64,000 nt of DNA, from the NCBI RefSeq assembly GCF_004004555.2, contig NZ_SACP01000029.1, positions 1-64,000 on the forward strand, in the 5' to 3' direction. Shown in pieces: positions 53,750 through 63,029 of this stretch. Both the position numbers and the translations under genes were made by a program. Numbering within the stretch: position 1 is the stretch's first letter; each line of letters opens with the position of its first letter. The stretch is from Methylobacterium oryzihabitans (GTDB taxonomy: Bacteria; Pseudomonadota; Alphaproteobacteria; Rhizobiales; Beijerinckiaceae). Below the pieces are notes generated by a model. That model did no database searches. It saw only the letters and a program-made list of their open reading frames with translations, and had not been told where the DNA came from.

Positions 53750-55507
53750 TCAGCCGGCCCGGTGCGCCTGCGCGTTGCCGCGGATCAGCTCGCGGCCGGC
53801 ATAGATCCCGCCGACCGTCTCGAGGGCGAGGCGCTCGGCGTCGCGGCGGCGGACCTCCTCCATCACCTCCCCGGCCGCGTCCGGGTCGTCGCCGATCGTC
53901 ACCAGCGCCCGCTCGCCGAGCGCCAGGGCCGACTCGACCGTCTCGCGGATCTGGTAGGCGACCCCCGCCTCGATCAGCGCGATGGCGTGCTCGCGGTCGC
54001 GGGCGCGGGCCAGGACCGGCACCAGCGGGAATTCCGACCGGGCGATCTCGGCGATCCGCGTGGCGGTCGCGCCGTCGTCGACGCAGACCAGGATCGCCCG
54101 CGCCGTCCCGGCCCCGGCCGCCCGCAGGATGTCGAGCCGCGTGCCGTCGCCGTAATAGACCTTGAAGCCGAACGACTCGGCGAGGCGGATGTTCTCGGCG
54201 TTGGTGTCGATGATCGAGACCGAGCAGCCCCGCGACAGCAGCGGCTGGGTCGCGATCTGCCCGAAGCGACCGAAGCCGACGATCAGCGCGCTGCCGGCGA
54301 GGTTCTCCGGCGCCTCGACGCCGTCGGTCGACGGGGCGGCTTTCGGCCCGAGGCGGTCGAAGGCGATCACCATGAGCGGCGTCACCGCCATCGACAGGAT
54401 CACGGTCGCGGTCAGGACCGCGTTGGTCGTGGCGTCGAGGATCCCGGCGCCGGCCGCCGCGGCGTAGAGCACGAAGGCGAACTCGCCGCCCTGCGCCATC
54501 AGGGCCGCGCGCTCTTGCGCCTCGGCGTGCGCGGCGCGCAGGGCCCGGGCGACCGCGTAGATCACGAGGCTCTTCACCGCCATGTAGGCGGCGACGCTGG
54601 CGAGGATCAGGCCGGCATTCGCCGCGATCACCGCGAGGTCGAGCGACATCCCGACTCCGAGGAAGAACAGCCCGAGCAGGATGCCGCGGAACGGCTCGAC
54701 GTCGGCTTCGAGCTGGTGGCGGAAGCTCGATTCGGACAGCAGGACGCCGGCCAGGAACGCGCCCATCGCCATCGACAGGCCGCCGAGCTGCATCGCCAGC
54801 GCGGCGCCGAGCACGACGAGCAGCGCCGCCGCGGTCATCACCTCCCGGGCCTTCGCGGCGGCGAGGAGGCGAAACAGCGGGTTGAGCAGCCAGCGCCCGG
54901 CCGCCACGAGGGCGCCGACCGAAGCCAGCGCGATGAGGACCGCCACGGCGCGCTCGGTCCCGGTCGTTCCGGCCCCGCCGGGCGCCAGCAGCGCCACCAC
55001 CGCGAGCAGCGGCACGATCGCCAGATCCTCCAGCAGCAGGATCGCGACGATGCGCTGGCCCTTCGGGGTCGAGAGCGCGCCGCGCTCCTCCAGGAGCTGC
55101 ATCACGATCGCGGTCGAGGTCAGCACGAAGCCGGTGCCGGCCACGAAGGCGACCGCCGGCGAGAAGCCGAGGCCGATCCCGACCAGCGTCAGGGCGGCGA
55201 TGCAGGCGCCGACCTGAGCGAGCCCGAGGCCGAAGATCGCCCGGCGCATGCCCCACAGCCGCGACGGCTCCATCTCCAGCCCGATGATGAACAGGAACAT
55301 CACCACGCCGAGCTCGGCGACGTGCAGGATGGCGTGGGCGTCGGTGAACAGGCCGAGGCCGAACGGGCCGATCGCCAGCCCGGCGAGCAGGTAGCCGAGG
55401 ACCGAGCCGAGCCCGAGCCGCTTGAACAGCGGGACGGCGACGACGCCCGCCGCCAGCAGGGATACGACCTGGACGAGTTCGCCCGCGGCGCCGGATGCGT
55501 CGGCCAT
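53750..55507 (-). CDS. Monovalent cation:proton antiporter, CPA2 (KefB/KefC class)
   Basis: 585 residues. Residues 1-390 hold 12 or 13 membrane helices with the GLEMEPSRLWGMRRA and TGFVLTSTAIVMQLLEERG signatures; residues 410-530 are a RCK/TrkA-N NAD-binding domain (ALIVGFGRFGQIATQPLLSR, IDTNAENI). This layout matches KefB/KefC glutathione-gated potassium efflux systems or a CPA2 potassium/proton exchanger. A KefF/KefG-type helper gene is not adjacent, though a pirin gene is. Start 55507. Confidence 0.92.
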   Translation of the reverse strand: MADASGAAGELVQVVSLLAAGVVAVPLFKRLGLGSVLGYLLAGLAIGPFGLGLFTDAHAILHVAELGVVMFLFIIGLEMEPSRLWGMRRAIFGLGLAQVGACIAALTLVGIGLGFSPAVAFVAGTGFVLTSTAIVMQLLEERGALSTPKGQRIVAILLLEDLAIVPLLAVVALLAPGGAGTTGTERAVAVLIALASVGALVAAGRWLLNPLFRLLAAAKAREVMTAAALLVVLGAALAMQLGGLSMAMGAFLAGVLLSESSFRHQLEADVEPFRGILLGLFFLGVGMSLDLAVIAANAGLILASVAAYMAVKSLVIYAVARALRAAHAEAQERAALMAQGGEFAFVLYAAAAGAGILDATTNAVLTATVILSMAVTPLMVIAFDRLGPKAAPSTDGVEAPENLAGSALIVGFGRFGQIATQPLLSRGCSVSIIDTNAENIRLAESFGFKVYYGDGTRLDILRAAGAGTARAILVCVDDGATATRIAEIARSEFPLVPVLARARDREHAIALIEAGVAYQIRETVESALALGERALVTIGDDPDAAGEVMEEVRRRDAERLALETVGGIYAGRELIRGNAQAHRAG

Positions 55508-55572
55508 GGTAAGGTGACTCCACCTGTGAAGGGTTTTGAGGAGCGCGGCGCCGGACCGGCGCCGCGCCGCCC

Positions 55573-56511
55573 TCAGGGATAGCGGACCGGCGGCGGATCC
55601 TCGGGCAGCGGGATGAACTCGGCGTCGTTGGGCACCGTGTCGAACCGGCCCTGGCGCCAATCCTCCTTGGCCTGGGCGATGCGCTCGGGCCGCGACGAGA
55701 CGAAATTCCACCACAGGTGGCGCGGCCCGTCCATCGGCTCGCCGCCGAGCACCATGAAGCGGGAGGTTTCGGTCGCCCGCACGCTGATGCGGTCGCCGGG
55801 CCGGAAGACGAGGAGCTGGCCCGGGCCGAAGCCGTCGCCGGCGATCTCGATCGCGCCCGACACCGTGTAGATCGCCCGCTCGTCGTAGTCGGGGTCGAGG
55901 GGCAGCACCGCGCCTGCCTCCAGCGCCACGTCGGCATAGACCATCGGGCTCGACGTGCGCACCGGCGAGCGGGCGCCGAACGCCGTGCCGGCGATCAGCC
56001 GCACGGTCTTGCCCTCGCCGGCGACGACCGGCAGCGCGGCGGCGTCGTAATGCTCGAAGGCCGGCGCGGTCTCCTCGTCCCGGGCGTTGAGGGCGACCCA
56101 GCTCTGGAGGCCGAACAGCCGCGAGCCGGTCTGCCGCAGGCCGGCGCCGGTGCGCTCGGAATGGGTGATGCCCCGCCCCGCCGTCATCCAGTTCAGCTCG
56201 CCCGGCCGGATTGGGAGCTCGGTGCCGAGGCTGTCGCGGTGCATGATCTCGCCGTCGAACAGGTAGGTGACGGTCGACAGGCCGATATGCGGGTGCGGGC
56301 GCACGTCCATGCCCTGCCCGAGCAGGAATTCCGACGGGCCCATTTGGTCGAAGAAGATGAAGGGGCCGACCATCCGGCGCTCGGCCGAGGGCAGCGCCCG
56401 GCGCACCGCGAACGAGCCGAGGTCGCGCGAGCGCGGCACGATCAGGGTCTCGATCGCGTCGCAGCTGAAATGGTCGCCCGGGATCGGGTCGTCGGCGCTG
56501 TGCCAACTCAT
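55573..56511 (-). CDS. Pirin family protein
   Basis: 312 residues with two cupin-like halves. The N-terminal half has the metal site RPHPHIGLSTVTYLFDGEIM and the conserved MTAGRGITHSERT, giving a 2-His-plus motif; the C-terminal half has the pirin LWWNFVSSRPERIAQAKEDW end. Pirins can oxidise quercetin or act in regulation; this one has full-length cupins. It lies 66 bp upstream of the CPA2 gene in the same direction, which may be a transcript. Start ATG 56511 after GCAGGAGACACAACC. Confidence 0.93.
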   Translation of the reverse strand: MSWHSADDPIPGDHFSCDAIETLIVPRSRDLGSFAVRRALPSAERRMVGPFIFFDQMGPSEFLLGQGMDVRPHPHIGLSTVTYLFDGEIMHRDSLGTELPIRPGELNWMTAGRGITHSERTGAGLRQTGSRLFGLQSWVALNARDEETAPAFEHYDAAALPVVAGEGKTVRLIAGTAFGARSPVRTSSPMVYADVALEAGAVLPLDPDYDERAIYTVSGAIEIAGDGFGPGQLLVFRPGDRISVRATETSRFMVLGGEPMDGPRHLWWNFVSSRPERIAQAKEDWRQGRFDTVPNDAEFIPLPEDPPPVRYP

Positions 56512-56571
56512 GGTTGTGTCTCCTGCGGGAATCGACCGCGCCACCCTGGACCAGCGCGGCCGGATTGTGAA

Positions 56572-56599
56572 CGGAAACGATCGAAACGCATCGTTTCCG
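56572..56599. terminator. Hairpin between SDR and pirin genes
   Basis: CGGAAACGAT (56572-56581) pairs with ATCGTTTCCG (56590-56599), loop CGAAACGC. It lies after the SDR stop and before the pirin start. The outline recalls the dispersed repeat core but it is too short to assign with confidence. Confidence 0.5.
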
Positions 56600-56612
56600 C
56601 AGGAGGGGTCCG

Positions 56613-57398
56613 TCAGGCGATGGTCGGCACGATGCCGCCCTCGACCCGCAGGGCGGCGCCGTTGGTCGCCGCGGCCAGCGGGCTGGCGAGGTAGGCGACC
56701 ATCGCGGCGATCTCGTCGGGCTCGATCATCCGCCGGATCAGCGACAGCGGCCGGTGCAGGCGGAAGAACTCCTCCTCCATCGCCTCCGGCGACAGGCCGG
56801 GATCCGACGCGACGCTCTTCAGGAAGTCGCCGATCCCCTCCGAGCGGGTCGGGCCCGGCAGCACCGAGTTCACCGTGACGCCGGTGCCGCGGGTGAGCTG
56901 GGCCAGTCCGCGGGCGATCGTGAGCTGGGCCGACTTGGTGACGGCGTAGTGGATCATGTCGGGCGGCGGCACGAGGCCCGACTCGCTCGACACGAACACG
57001 ATGCGGCCCCAGCCGCGCTCGCGCACCCGCGGGAAGTAGGCCTGGGCCAGCCGGGCGCCGGACACCACGTTGACCTCGAACAGGCGGTGCCAGTCGGCAT
57101 CCGCGATCGCGGTGAAGTCCCTGGCCTCGTAGATCCCGAGGTTGTTGACCAGGATGTCGACGTCGGGCACCGCGCCCGCCAGCACCGCCGCCCCCTCGGC
57201 GGTGGCGGGGTCGGCCAGGACGGTCCGGACCCGCCCGGAGGCGCCGATCGCGGCCGCGGCGGCGTCGAGCTTCGCCTGCTGGCGGCCCGGGACCACCACC
57301 TCGGCTCCCTCCGCGGCGAGCCGCGCCGCGATGGAAAGGCCGATTCCCGCCGTCGCGCCGGTGACGAGGGCGGTCCGTCCGTCGAGTTGCAGATCCAT
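56613..57398 (-). CDS. Short-chain dehydrogenase/reductase
   Basis: 261 residues, classical SDR: cofactor loop ALVTGATAGIGLSIAARLAA (about 10-29), NNLGIYEA, active-site Tyr-Lys in HYAVTKSAQLTIARGLAQ with Ser in FVSSESGLV, and C-terminal GAALRVEGGIVPTIA. An unusual detail is the NNLG (not NNAG) tetrad. Substrate unknown. The start MDLQLDG was used because GGGAGACC precedes it. In the same direction as pirin, 101 bp apart, and separated from it by a hairpin. Confidence 0.93.
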   Translation of the reverse strand: MDLQLDGRTALVTGATAGIGLSIAARLAAEGAEVVVPGRQQAKLDAAAAAIGASGRVRTVLADPATAEGAAVLAGAVPDVDILVNNLGIYEARDFTAIADADWHRLFEVNVVSGARLAQAYFPRVRERGWGRIVFVSSESGLVPPPDMIHYAVTKSAQLTIARGLAQLTRGTGVTVNSVLPGPTRSEGIGDFLKSVASDPGLSPEAMEEEFFRLHRPLSLIRRMIEPDEIAAMVAYLASPLAAATNGAALRVEGGIVPTIA

Positions 57399-57519
57399 GA
57401 TGGTCTCCCGTGATGCGTGCGGCACCGAAGCCGGGCAGATGGAGACCGTCGCGCGGGGCCGGTAGCGCCCGCCGCGGCACGAGGCTCGTGCCGCGGGCGC
57501 ACGAATGCGCCGGCTGGGC

Positions 57520-58473
57520 TCAGTAGCCCCGCCCCCGGTCGACCGCCGCCGGGATCCGGCCGGTCTCGCGGTAGCGGCGCAGGTTGCCCGCCACGACCGC
57601 CGCGGCGCTGCCGGGGTTGGTCGGCCCGGTGATGTGGGGCAGCACCGTCACGCCGGGATGCCGCCACAGCGGCGAGGTGGCGGGCAGCGGCTCGGTCTCG
57701 AACACGTCGAGCACCGCGTGGTCGAGATGGCCGGCATCGAGGGCGGCGAGCAGCGCGCCGGTGTCGACGATCGCGCCGCGGGCGACGTTGAGGAGCGCGG
57801 CGCCCCGCTTCATCGCGGCGAACCGGCCGGCATCGAGCAGCCCGCGGGTCTCGGCGGTGAGCGGCAGCAGGCAGACGACGACGTCGCTCCCGCCGAGCAG
57901 GCGGGTCAGGCCGTCCGGGCCGGTGGCGACCGCGACCCCGGGCGGTCCTCCGCCGGCCGGCGGCGAGCGGGTCCAGGCCGCGACGGGGAAGCCCGCCCCG
58001 ACCAGCCGTCCCGCCGCGGCGGTGCCGAGGGCCCCGAGGCCGAGCAGGCCGACCTGCGTCTCGGCCGGCGCCCGGTAGGGCCGCTGCCGCCAGAGCCCGG
58101 CCTCCTGCTGGCGCCGGTAGGCCGGCATGTCGCGCTGGAGATAGTAGGTCCAGGCCAGCACCGCCTCCGCCATGGTGCGGGCGAGTTCGGGATCGACCAG
58201 CCGCACGATCGGCGGCGCGTCGGAGCCGAGGTCGCGCACGAGGCGCTCGACCCCCGCCCACAGGCTGTGGATCCAGGCGAGGCGCGGCAGCCGCGCCACC
58301 TCGGCGGGATCCGGATTGGCGACGATCGCGACCTCGACCGTCGCGCGCTCCGCCTCCGACAGGTCGCGGAACGGCCGGACGGTCTCCCCGGGCATCGCGG
58401 CGGCGAGGGCCGCGAGGTAATCGGCCTCCTCCTGGGCGTCGAGGTTGCCGACGAGGGCGAGGGAAGCGGGCAT
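57520..58473 (-). CDS. ghrA: D-2-hydroxyacid dehydrogenase (GhrA-like glyoxylate/hydroxypyruvate reductase)
   Basis: 317 residues. NAD(P)-binding motif LLGLGALGTAAAGRLVGAGF (about 143-162), catalytic Arg in VARGAIVDT, Glu in VFETEPLP and His in PHITGPT. The N-terminal half LAWIHSLWAGVERLV is typical of GhrA, which reduces glyoxylate to glycolate and hydroxypyruvate to glycerate. In methylotrophs hydroxypyruvate reductase is part of the serine cycle, but that enzyme (HprA) is a different group; this one is more likely a side-route enzyme. Separated from an RTX gene by a strong hairpin. Confidence 0.9.
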   Translation of the reverse strand: MPASLALVGNLDAQEEADYLAALAAAMPGETVRPFRDLSEAERATVEVAIVANPDPAEVARLPRLAWIHSLWAGVERLVRDLGSDAPPIVRLVDPELARTMAEAVLAWTYYLQRDMPAYRRQQEAGLWRQRPYRAPAETQVGLLGLGALGTAAAGRLVGAGFPVAAWTRSPPAGGGPPGVAVATGPDGLTRLLGGSDVVVCLLPLTAETRGLLDAGRFAAMKRGAALLNVARGAIVDTGALLAALDAGHLDHAVLDVFETEPLPATSPLWRHPGVTVLPHITGPTNPGSAAAVVAGNLRRYRETGRIPAAVDRGRGY

Positions 58474-58524
58474 CGGGGTCGTGTCCTGGTCTCACGCGGT
58501 GCGGGAGGTCTACAGACGCCGCCG

Positions 58525-58558
58525 GCCTTTGCCCACCGGGCCGCCGGTGGGCAAAGGC
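58525..58558 (-). terminator. Strong hairpin after the RTX gene
   Basis: Perfect 13-bp stem, GCCTTTGCCCACC (58525-58537) and GGTGGGCAAAGGC (58546-58558), loop of 8. It is 66 bp after the RTX stop. No T run on the minus strand. Confidence 0.6.
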
Positions 58559-58623
58559 TTCACGCGCCGACGGTCGGACGATCGCCGCCCCGCGGCCGCC
58601 CGTGCCGTTCGCCCCCGGGCGTT

Positions 58624-60672
58624 CTACACGAAGACGAAGTCCCAGAAGACCAGGGTCGGCGCGCCGGAGAGCGTCGCGATCTGGGTCGCCGCCCCCGCCC
58701 CGGTGCCGTCGGCATCGTAGGACAGGACGCCGTTGCCGGTGTTGTACAGCATCGTCGGCCCCGCCTGCGCCGCCGCCGGCGACCCGCTGGCGACGAAACT
58801 CTTGCCGGCCACGAGACCGGTCAGGCCGCCGAAGGCCGAGGAGGTCAGCACGATCCGGTCGCCCTGGGCATGCACGAAGTCGCCGATCGTGTCGTATTGC
58901 GGCGACACGCTCGTGAACGCGAACCGGTCGCCGCCGGCCCCGCCGGTCAGCAGGTCGTAGCCGGCGCTGGCGTAGAGCCAGTCCGCCCCGTCGCCGCCGA
59001 CCAGCGTGTCGTTGCCCGCCCCGCCGTCGAGGGTGTCGTTGCCGGCGCCGCCCTCCAGCCGGTTGGCTGTGGCGTTGCCGGTGAGACGGTCGCTGTAGCG
59101 CGACCCGAGCAGGCCCTCGATCCCCGCATAGCTGTCGCCAGCCGCCTCCCCCGTATTGTTGGCCGGCGTCAGCAGGTCGGCCGTCAGCGAGGCGACCGCG
59201 CCGGCGTAGCTGGCGGTGTCGAAGCCGTCCCGGCCGAGCAGGGCGTCGGCGCCGAGCCCGCCGGTCAGGAGGTCGTCGCCGCTGCCGCCGTCGAGGCGGT
59301 CGTTCTCGGAGCCGCCGTCGAGCGTGTCGTTGCCGGTGCCACCGATCAGGATATCGGCACCGGCGCCGCCGGACACGAGGTCGTTGCCGATGCCGCCGTC
59401 GACGCTGTCGTTGCCGATGCCGCCGTCGAGGGTGTCGTCGGCGCCGTAACCGAGGAGGGTGTCGTTGCCGCCGCCGCCCATCATGAAGTCGCGCAGGCTG
59501 TCGCCGGTGATCGCCTCGGAGGAGGCGTCGCCGCGGGTGTCGCGGGTGAACGCGAGGGTGTTGGAGGCGATGCCGTAGCCGCTGCCGTCGCCGATCGTGT
59601 CGGTGACGATGCCCGACAGGACGCCGTTGGCCGCGGCCGCGAAGTTCAGGTTCTGCGACGTGCCGCGCCAGAGCCCCGAGGTGACGGCCGTGCCGTCGGG
59701 TGTCCAGATCGCGTATTCCGTGGTGACGTCCGTGACGTTGCTCCACCCGACGGCGAGGAAGCCGTTGTCGAGCTGGGCGATGGTCGGGTCGTTCCGCTGG
59801 CCGCCCCGCGTCAGCGGCTCGCTGGCCCGCTGGATGGTGCGCAGGCTGCCGTCGGCGTTCCAGATCCCGAGGGTGACCTCCGCCGGCCGGCCGGTCCAGC
59901 CGTCGTCGAAGTAGACGATGGCGAAGCCGCCGTCCTTCAGCCCGATCGCCTCGCCCGGCACCTTCATGGTTCCGTAGGTATCCGCGAGGGTTTCGGCGCG
60001 GACAACTCCGCCATTGGCGTTGAAGATCTTGAAGGCGAGATCGGTCGCCCCCGAGCCGTCCTGCCGTTCCCGGGCGTAACTCACCATGAAGTTGCCGTTC
60101 GTCAGGCCGGCGACGGCCGATTGACCAGTATAGTAAGTCCCGACATTGACCGCCAGGCTGGTCCTGACCGTGCCGTCGGCGTTGAAGACGACCGCCTGGG
60201 TGTCGAGGTCCGTGCTCCCGAAGAGATGATCGTAGCTGATGACGAAGCCGCCATCGCCGAGCGCGGTCACGTCGGGGCTGTAGTTGCTGCCCGAGGCCGT
60301 GCTGCCTTCGGTGAGCAGGGTTCCGTCCGGCGAGAAGATCCGGAAGGTGATCGGAGTCGAGGTGCTGGATTGGGTCGTATAGGTCATCACGACGTTGCCG
60401 TTCTTCAGCGTCGCGGCTTCGGCACTCCGAACGTTGATGCCCGGGCCGTAATTCGTCGCGGCGAACTCGCCCTTCGGCGCGGGCGCGCCCGTGGCATCCA
60501 GGCCGCGCGCGAGGATGTAATTGTATCCCCCGTCGTAATAGCCTTCGTAGGCCGTGAAGAACCCCCCGTTGTTGAGAGCCGTGATGGTATCCGCGTACTG
60601 GCTCAAGTACGTGTACGTGTTGAGGGGCTCGTTCCTGTTGAGGTAGCCGAAATAATAGGACGTCGTCGCCAT
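58624..60672 (-). CDS. Large RTX protein with propeller-like repeats, probable type I secretion substrate
   Basis: 682 residues. The first 330 hold about six repeats of roughly 55 residues with the pattern aLxdGGFvvsY...rifnadGtvr (for example ALGDGGFVISYDHLF and AIGLKDGGFAIVYFD), suggestive of a beta-propeller. From about 410 the sequence has calcium-binding nonapeptides GGxGxDxLx (GGIGNDSVDGGIGNDLVS and GGAGNDTLDGGAGNDTL) in two blocks, and it ends in a hydrophobic LVFWDFVFV tail, typical of a type I secretion signal. No signal peptide. Its ABC exporter is not in the window. Start ATG 60672 with AGGAG eight bases upstream. Confidence 0.92.
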   Translation of the reverse strand: MATTSYYFGYLNRNEPLNTYTYLSQYADTITALNNGGFFTAYEGYYDGGYNYILARGLDATGAPAPKGEFAATNYGPGINVRSAEAATLKNGNVVMTYTTQSSTSTPITFRIFSPDGTLLTEGSTASGSNYSPDVTALGDGGFVISYDHLFGSTDLDTQAVVFNADGTVRTSLAVNVGTYYTGQSAVAGLTNGNFMVSYARERQDGSGATDLAFKIFNANGGVVRAETLADTYGTMKVPGEAIGLKDGGFAIVYFDDGWTGRPAEVTLGIWNADGSLRTIQRASEPLTRGGQRNDPTIAQLDNGFLAVGWSNVTDVTTEYAIWTPDGTAVTSGLWRGTSQNLNFAAAANGVLSGIVTDTIGDGSGYGIASNTLAFTRDTRGDASSEAITGDSLRDFMMGGGGNDTLLGYGADDTLDGGIGNDSVDGGIGNDLVSGGAGADILIGGTGNDTLDGGSENDRLDGGSGDDLLTGGLGADALLGRDGFDTASYAGAVASLTADLLTPANNTGEAAGDSYAGIEGLLGSRYSDRLTGNATANRLEGGAGNDTLDGGAGNDTLVGGDGADWLYASAGYDLLTGGAGGDRFAFTSVSPQYDTIGDFVHAQGDRIVLTSSAFGGLTGLVAGKSFVASGSPAAAQAGPTMLYNTGNGVLSYDADGTGAGAATQIATLSGAPTLVFWDFVFV

Positions 60673-61002
60673 CGCGCACACTCCTGCCGCGGATCCCGGG
60701 CCCGGCCCCGTCGATTCGGGTCGTGATCGCGGGCGTGGTGGCGGAGTCGTGTCAGGTCACAGATCGACCGGCATCAACCGAACGGATGAGACTGCAGGAA
60801 TCGGAGCAGGCAGACGATCCCTGGCCATCTCGACTGCACCGCCACCCGATCGCGCCGGGCGATGCTTGGCCTGTCGTGCCGGTCTCTGTCGCCCGGCCTG
60901 TTTCGGGCCGCGGGCGGGCGGCACCGGACTCGTCGCCGGCGGGCCACGCCCGCGGCTCGCCCCCGGGATCCGCGGGCGGGACGATCCGCGCCGGGCCGGC
61001 CT
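60673..61002. other. 330-bp gap between RTX and S-formylglutathione hydrolase genes
   Basis: Both flanking genes are leftward. A hairpin CCCGCGG (60949-60955) with CCGCGGG (60970-60976) lies 27 bp after the hydrolase stop and may end its transcript. No gene and no clear promoter for the RTX gene were identified. Confidence 0.4.
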
Positions 61003-61839
61003 TCAGCCGCGCAGCCGCTCGGCCGCCCAGGCGACGTGGTCGTCCATGAAGGTCGAGATGAAGAAGTACGAGTGGTCGTAGCCCTCGCGCAGGTTGAGGG
61101 TCAGCCCGATCCCGGCCCTGGCGCAGGCCTCCTTCAGCAGGTGGGGCCGCAGGCCGTCGTCGAGGAACGAATCCGCCGTCCCCTGGTCGACGAGGAACTC
61201 GGGGAAGCGGTGCCCGTCCTCGATCAGGGCGGTGGCGTCGTGGGCCCGCCACGCCGCGCGGTCGGCGCCGAGATAGCGCTCGAAGGCCGGGGCCGACCAG
61301 CCCGCGGTCGAGGGCTGCACGATCGGCGCGAAGGCGCTGCACGAGCGGTAGCGTTCGGGGTAGGTCAGCGCCAGCGTGAGCGCCCCGTGGCCGCCCATGG
61401 AATGCCCGAGGATGCCCTGGCGCGACAGGTCGACCGGGAAGTTCGCCCCGACGAGGGCCGGCAGCTCGTCGGCGACGTAGCTCCGCATGCGGTAGTGCTC
61501 CGCGTAGGGCGCCTCCGTCGCGTCGAGGTAGAAGCCGGCGCCGCAGCCGAACTTCCAGTCGTCGGGGTCGTCCGGCACGCCCGGCCCGCGCGGGCTGGTG
61601 TCGGGCGCCACGAAGGCGACCCCGTGCCGGGCCGCGGCGCGGCGGTACTCGCCCTTGTCCATGACGTTGGCGTGGGTGCAGGTCAGGCCCGACAGGTACC
61701 ACAGCACCGGCACCGGCCCGTCCGCCGCCTGCGGCGGCAGGTAGACCGCGAAGGTCATGGGGCAGCGGGTCGCCGCGGATTCGTGCCGGTAGACGCCCTG
61801 CACGCCCCCGTGGGACAGCGCCTTGCTGACGGTTTCCAC
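61003..61839 (-). CDS. fghA: S-formylglutathione hydrolase
   Basis: 278 residues from GTG 61839 (GGAGAAGCCAGG upstream). Esterase D fold: LWYLSGLTCTHANVMDKGEY, nucleophile Ser in GILGHSMGGHGALT, catalytic Asp in LVDQGTADSFL and His in GYDHSYFFI. It splits S-formylglutathione to formate and glutathione, the step after S-(hydroxymethyl)glutathione dehydrogenase, whose gene is 56 bp upstream. The pair forms the glutathione-linked route of formaldehyde oxidation. Confidence 0.95.
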   Translation of the reverse strand: METVSKALSHGGVQGVYRHESAATRCPMTFAVYLPPQAADGPVPVLWYLSGLTCTHANVMDKGEYRRAAARHGVAFVAPDTSPRGPGVPDDPDDWKFGCGAGFYLDATEAPYAEHYRMRSYVADELPALVGANFPVDLSRQGILGHSMGGHGALTLALTYPERYRSCSAFAPIVQPSTAGWSAPAFERYLGADRAAWRAHDATALIEDGHRFPEFLVDQGTADSFLDDGLRPHLLKEACARAGIGLTLNLREGYDHSYFFISTFMDDHVAWAAERLRG

Positions 61840-61895
61840 CCTGGCTTCTCCTTGTTCCGGCGGCCGGCTCCGGGCCGGCCGCACCCGCACCCGGC

Positions 61896-63029
61896 TCAGT
61901 AGACGACGACGGACCGGATCGACTTGCCCTCGTGCATGAGGTCGAAGCCGTGGTTGATCTCGTCGAGCGGCATGGTGTGGGTGATGAGATCGTCGATGTT
62001 GATCTTCCCCTCCATGTACCAGTCGACGATCTTCGGCACGTCGGTGCGGCCGCGGGCGCCGCCGAAGGCCGAGCCCTTCCACACGCGCCCGGTGACGAGC
62101 TGGAACGGCCGGGTCGCAATCTCGCGGCCGGCCTCGGCCACGCCGATGACGATCGACTCGCCCCAGCCGCGGTGGCAGCATTCGAGCGCCTGGCGCATCA
62201 CGTTGACGTTGCCGGTGGCGTCGAACGAGAAGTCGGCGCCGCCGCCGGTCACGTCGAGGATCGCCTGCACGACCTTGTCGGTGCCGACCTCGTTCGGGTT
62301 GATGAAGTCGGTCATGCCGAACTTCTCGGCCATCGCCCGCTTGTCGGGGTTGATGTCGACGCCGACGATCCGGTCGGCGCCGACCATCCGGGCGCCCTGG
62401 ATCACGTTGAGCCCGATGCCGCCGAGGCCGAACACCACCACGTTGGCGCCCGGCCACACCTTGGCGGTGTAGATCACCGCGCCGATGCCGGTGGTCACGC
62501 CGCAGCCGATGTAGCAGATCTTGTCGAAGGGGGCGTCCTCGCGCACCTTCGCCAGCGCGATCTCGGGCAGCACCGTGAAGTTCGAGAAGGTCGAGCAGCC
62601 CATGTAGTGGAACACGGTGTTCGGGCCCGGGCTCGCCCCGGTCGCGACGCAGGAGAACCGGCTGGTGCCGTCGGGCATCACGCCCTGGCCCTGCGTGGCG
62701 CGGATCGCGGTGCAGAGGTTCGTGCGCCGCGACAGGCACGACTTACAGTTGCGGCACTCGGGCGTGTAGAGCGGGATGACGTGGTCGCCGGGTTTCAGCG
62801 TCGTCACGCCGGCGCCGACCTCGCGCACGATGCCGGCGCCCTCGTGGCCGAGGATCGCCGGGAACTTGCCCTCGGAATCGAGGCCCGACAGCGTGTAGGC
62901 GTCGGTGTGGCAGATGCCGGTGGCCATCACCTCGACCAGCACCTCGCCGGCCTTCGGGCCCTCGATGTCGATGGTCTCGATGGTCAGCGGCTTCTTCGCC
63001 TCCCAGGCCACCGCCGCGCGCGTCTTCAT
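61896..63029 (-). CDS. frmA: S-(hydroxymethyl)glutathione dehydrogenase (class III alcohol dehydrogenase)
   Basis: 377 residues. Catalytic zinc site ICHTDAYTLSG with GHEGAGIV; structural zinc from PECRNCKSCLSRRTNLC; NAD fold VVVFGLGGIGLNVIQGARMV with VDINPDK. It oxidises the formaldehyde-glutathione adduct to S-formylglutathione. ATG 63029 was used (GGAAGGAAGCGGG upstream). The gene is followed by fghA; together they oxidise formaldehyde to formate. A degenerate hairpin repeat lies upstream of it. Confidence 0.97.
   Translation of the reverse strand: MKTRAAVAWEAKKPLTIETIDIEGPKAGEVLVEVMATGICHTDAYTLSGLDSEGKFPAILGHEGAGIVREVGAGVTTLKPGDHVIPLYTPECRNCKSCLSRRTNLCTAIRATQGQGVMPDGTSRFSCVATGASPGPNTVFHYMGCSTFSNFTVLPEIALAKVREDAPFDKICYIGCGVTTGIGAVIYTAKVWPGANVVVFGLGGIGLNVIQGARMVGADRIVGVDINPDKRAMAEKFGMTDFINPNEVGTDKVVQAILDVTGGGADFSFDATGNVNVMRQALECCHRGWGESIVIGVAEAGREIATRPFQLVTGRVWKGSAFGGARGRTDVPKIVDWYMEGKINIDDLITHTMPLDEINHGFDLMHEGKSIRSVVVY

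Noticed and set aside
57505..60726. A rightward open frame of about 1,070 codons
   Set aside because: Antisense to ghrA and the RTX gene, with GC-skewed composition and no family pattern; a shadow.
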